A stretch of 33,649 nt of DNA from Burkholderiales bacterium (GTDB taxonomy: Bacteria > Pseudomonadota > Gammaproteobacteria > Burkholderiales > Burkholderiaceae_C). A program made the translations under genes and the position numbers. The notes under the pieces are model-generated. The model worked only from the letters and a program-made list of their open reading frames with translations, was not told the origin of the DNA and made no database searches. The stretch spans positions 1 through 33,649 of the forward strand of contig JACRBA010000032.1 in the NCBI GenBank assembly GCA_016213265.1, written 5' to 3'. Each line of letters opens with the position of its first letter. The stretch's first letter is position 1. Shown piece by piece: positions 30,962-33,649 of this stretch.

Positions 30962-33226
30962 ATGCCACCGATCTTCTCGCCCCGCCGCCCTGCCCCCCGC
31001 ACCGCCACGGCCGGGGAGGGCGCCGAGGCGGTGACGGCCGAGCTGGCCGCGCTGTTCGACCTCAACCCCTGCGGCCTGGCCCTGCTGGACGCCAGCGGCC
31101 GCCTGCTGCGCCACAACCCACCCTGGGCCGCGTTGAGCCCGGCCGCCGCCGAGCCGCGCGGCATGGCTGCGCTGCCGGAGGGCTGGCAGCGCCTGTGCCG
31201 CTGGGCCGCCGGCCAGTGGGCCGTCAGTGCCGACTGGGGCCCGGAGGAGGGCTGGGTCGAGGGCCCCGGCGGGCGCCGCCTGCATGTGCGGGCCCATGGC
31301 CGGCGCCTGCCCGGTGCCGCGCCCGGCGCCCCCGCGCGCTGGCTGATCCAGGTGGAGGACCTGGCCCTGCAGGACGACACCGCCCGCGCGGCCGTGCAGA
31401 TCAGCGCCCTGATGGGCACGGCCGGCGTCGGCGTGGCCACCTGGGACGCCGAGCAGGGCTGGCACTCGGCGGCCAGCCTGCGCAGCGCCGCCTCCACCGC
31501 GGCGGCGGCCGCCCCCGCGGCGGTGGGCGCATCGCTCTCACAGCTGTCCATCGGCCGCGACGTGGTCGAGACGGAATCGCTGCCCGACTACACCCGGCTG
31601 CAGCAGGCGCTGCGCCAGCGCGAGCGGCTGCAGGTGCGCTACGCCGTGCGCCACCCCGACACCGGCCGCCGCTGGCTGCTGACACGAGTGGAGCCCGCCG
31701 AGCTGGGCCCGGGGCGGCCGGCGATGAGCGTGGTCACGCTCGACATCACCGACGAGGAGAACGCGCGCCGCCACAACGAGCAGCTCATGGCCGAGCAGGC
31801 CCGGGCGCGCGAGTCGCTGCTGCTGCAGACCGACCGCACCCGCGCGGTGCTCGATTCGGTGCTGGTGGGCATCGTCACCGTGGGGCCCGGCGGCATCGAG
31901 TGGATGAACCGCTCGGCGCGCCGCATGTTCGGCGGCGAGCTGGCTGATTTCCAGGGCCAGCCCATCGCGGTGGTGGCGTCGCCCGAGCCGGGCCACCCGC
32001 TGCGCCGCACCGACTGGCCGGCCGTGCTGGCCGAGGGCCAGGCCGAGACCTTCGAGTGCCGGCTGGTGGCGCGCGATGGCCGCACCTTCTGGGTGGTGGG
32101 CAACGCGGTGCTCACCGGGCACGAGACCGGCGCGCGCCAGGTCACCTTCGCGCTGCTCGACATCGAGCGCCGCCGCCAGGCGGAGAACCAGATCGCCCAG
32201 ACGCAGGCCAGCCTGCAGCGCATCATCGAGACGGCGCCGCTGGCGATCGCGTTGTTCGACGCGCGCGGCCTGCAGGTGCTGCAGCACAACCAGATGATGT
32301 CGGCCTTCGCCCGCCGCCCGGCCGAGGAGATCCACGGCCGGCCGCCGTCGCTGTGGCTCACCGGACCGGAGGCCGCCGCCCTGTCGGCGTGGCTGCACCA
32401 GGCCGTGGCCACGCGCGAGATGGTGCGGCGCGAGCTGCACCGCGAGGGCGATGCCGAGCACGGCGTGCCCTCCAGCGAGTGGGATGTACGCATCGTGGCG
32501 CTGCAGGCGGGCGGCGAGGGCCAGCCCGAGCAGCTGCTGCTGGTGGCCAGCGACGTGAGCGAGCAGCGCGCGGCCGAGCAGGCGCGCTTCGAGGCCGCCA
32601 TCGCCCAGCGGGAGATGCTGGTCAAGGAAGTGCACCACCGCATCAAGAACAACCTGCAGGGCGTGGCCGGCTTGCTGCAGCAGAACGCGCTGCGCCACCC
32701 CGAGGCCGCGTCGGCGCTGGCCGAGGCCGTGGGCCAGGTGCATGCCATCGCGCAGGTGCACGGCCTGCAGGTGGGCATCACCGGCCCGCTGCGCGTGCGC
32801 GGCGTCATCGAGGCCATCGCGACCTCGGTGCAGCGCATGTTCGGCCGCACCATCGTCTGCGAGGTGAGCGGCCCGGCGCCGCACCGTTTCGCCCTCAGCG
32901 AGGCCGATTCCATCCCCATCGCGCTCACCGTCAACGAGCTGCTCACCAACGCCATCAAGCACAGCGACCCCGCGGCGCCCGACGCGCGGGTGTGGTGCCG
33001 GCTCGAGTGCGAGGACGCGGCGCTGCGCATCTGCGTGGCCAGCACCGGTGCGCTGCCGGCGGGGTTCACCCTCGCGCAGGTGCCGCCCGGCATCTCCGGC
33101 CTGGGGCTGGTGCGCGCGCTGCTGCCGCGCAAGGGCTCGGCCATGTCGCTCGAGCAGCAGGGCAGCCAGGTGCTGGCCACCTTGCGGCTGGAGCCGCCTG
33201 CGGTGTCGCTGCTCGAGCCGCTGTGA
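30962..33226 (+). CDS. Soluble multi-PAS sensor histidine kinase (HisKA_2 type)
   Basis: 754 residues from the ATG at 30962; a GTG at 30923 preceded by GGAGG is an alternative that adds 13 residues. No membrane segment or signal is visible. It shows about four PAS-like units (near 30-130, 150-265, 295-402 and 420-535: ALFDLNPCGLALLDASGRLL, VLDSVLVGIVTVGPGGIEWMN, IIETAPLAIALFDARGLQVLQ). The kinase core is LVKEVHHRIKNNLQGVAGLLQQNAL, with phospho-acceptor His559, then an ATPase domain with TVNELLTNAIKHS (Asn658, Asn663) and GISGLGLV. This HisKA_2/HWE-like group often pairs with ANTAR or other output regulators. The next gene is a response regulator, its likely partner. Confidence 0.9.
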   Translation: MPPIFSPRRPAPRTATAGEGAEAVTAELAALFDLNPCGLALLDASGRLLRHNPPWAALSPAAAEPRGMAALPEGWQRLCRWAAGQWAVSADWGPEEGWVEGPGGRRLHVRAHGRRLPGAAPGAPARWLIQVEDLALQDDTARAAVQISALMGTAGVGVATWDAEQGWHSAASLRSAASTAAAAAPAAVGASLSQLSIGRDVVETESLPDYTRLQQALRQRERLQVRYAVRHPDTGRRWLLTRVEPAELGPGRPAMSVVTLDITDEENARRHNEQLMAEQARARESLLLQTDRTRAVLDSVLVGIVTVGPGGIEWMNRSARRMFGGELADFQGQPIAVVASPEPGHPLRRTDWPAVLAEGQAETFECRLVARDGRTFWVVGNAVLTGHETGARQVTFALLDIERRRQAENQIAQTQASLQRIIETAPLAIALFDARGLQVLQHNQMMSAFARRPAEEIHGRPPSLWLTGPEAAALSAWLHQAVATREMVRRELHREGDAEHGVPSSEWDVRIVALQAGGEGQPEQLLLVASDVSEQRAAEQARFEAAIAQREMLVKEVHHRIKNNLQGVAGLLQQNALRHPEAASALAEAVGQVHAIAQVHGLQVGITGPLRVRGVIEAIATSVQRMFGRTIVCEVSGPAPHRFALSEADSIPIALTVNELLTNAIKHSDPAAPDARVWCRLECEDAALRICVASTGALPAGFTLAQVPPGISGLGLVRALLPRKGSAMSLEQQGSQVLATLRLEPPAVSLLEPL

Positions 33227-33335
33227 TGGCGCGCCTGGGCTCTCGATGCGTGCGGATGCCGGGTGAAACCGGTGTTTTTGCCGGACAACCGTCCAGCACG
33301 GGGTGCGTCACAATGGCCCTTTCCGTGGCCCCGTC

Positions 33336-33649
33336 ATGACGTCATCCGTGCCTGTCGCCCCCAGCGCGCCCCCTGCGGCCCCCCGCAAGGGCAAGATCCT
33401 CGTCGTGGACGACGATCGCCTGGTGCTGGCCACGGTGGCCCACGGCCTGGCGCGCGCCGGCTACGAGGTGATCGACGCGGACAACGGCGACGACGCCATC
33501 CTGCTGGCCCGCCAGCACCGGCCCGACCTGGCCCTGCTGGACATCCGCATGGAGGGCAAGTCGGGCTTCGACGTGGCCGACTACCTTAGCAGTTCGCTGG
33601 GCACGCCGTTCATGTTCCTGTCGGCCTTCGCCGACGACGCCACGGTGGC
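33336..33649 (+). CDS. Response regulator, receiver domain (truncated by window end)
   Basis: Translated from the ATG at 33336, the frame stays open to the last base (104 codons). A Pro/Ala N-terminal tail is followed by a receiver domain: GKILVVDDDRLV (acidic pocket Asp25-27), LALLDIRMEGKSGFDV (phospho-acceptor Asp69) and FMFLSAF (Ser96). The conserved Lys and any output domain lie beyond the window. The wording LSAFADDATV is like receiver domains joined to ANTAR RNA-binding outputs in betaproteobacteria, so an antiterminator is my guess. It lies 109 bases after the histidine kinase gene. Confidence 0.88.
   Translation, partial: MTSSVPVAPSAPPAAPRKGKILVVDDDRLVLATVAHGLARAGYEVIDADNGDDAILLARQHRPDLALLDIRMEGKSGFDVADYLSSSLGTPFMFLSAFADDATV

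Noticed and set aside
30841..31947. A gene starting at an ATG that overlaps the HDOD stop
   Set aside because: The continuation is low-complexity Arg/Pro/Ala/Gly sequence in the wrong frame of the histidine kinase, with no recognisable domain.
33263..33589. An open frame over the start of the response regulator
   Set aside because: It is out of frame with the clear receiver-domain frame starting at 33336 and encodes Arg/Pro/Gly-rich sequence only.

Overview
The window is a GC-rich stretch, roughly 70% by eye, from a motile betaproteobacterium. It is most like the Comamonadaceae/Burkholderiales, judging by the flagellar gene set, the family-style intergenic palindromes and the codon use. It is densely coded: the largest gap between genes is about 170 bases, so there is no gene-free stretch over 300 bases. 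No tRNA, rRNA, CRISPR array, insertion sequence or prophage gene was seen.

Bases 1-5156 (plus strand) hold the end of a fli operon: the 3' end of fliK, then fliL, fliM, fliN, fliO, fliP, fliQ and fliR. This covers a stator-linked protein, two switch/C-ring proteins and the membrane core of the flagellar export gate. Two palindromic intergenic elements sit inside it, between fliP, fliQ and fliR.

Bases 5157-17039 hold non-flagellar cargo. In order: a secreted repeat protein (minus), a sugE/gdx exporter, an SRPBCC-SnoaL fusion, a tandem GNAT fusion, a DUF2007 protein, a ureohydrolase (minus) divergent from a LysR regulator, a minus-strand set of norE, norF and a small membrane protein behind a MocR-type regulator, a divergent ccoG, a CYTH phosphohydrolase, and a secreted protein built of three cysteine-rich repeats that I do not recognise.

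Bases 17040-29639 hold the flg cluster in an unusual layout: flgF-E-D-C-B on the minus strand, divergent from flgA-M-N and then flgG-H-I-J-K-L on the plus strand. Compared with the familiar order (flgN-M-A divergent from flgB through flgL), the whole flgN-to-flgF block looks inverted. This cuts the rod/hook operon between flgF and flgG. A FlhDC-box-like inverted pair lies in the flgB/flgA gap, a FliA-type promoter candidate lies upstream of flgM, and strong hairpins fill the flgN/flgG junction.

Bases 29648-33649 hold a signalling module directly behind flgL: a degenerate-EAL/HDOD protein, a soluble multi-PAS histidine kinase of the HisKA_2 type, and a response regulator cut by the window end.

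Motifs, spacings and repeats were read by eye. Family names rest on recognised motifs and not on database searches.
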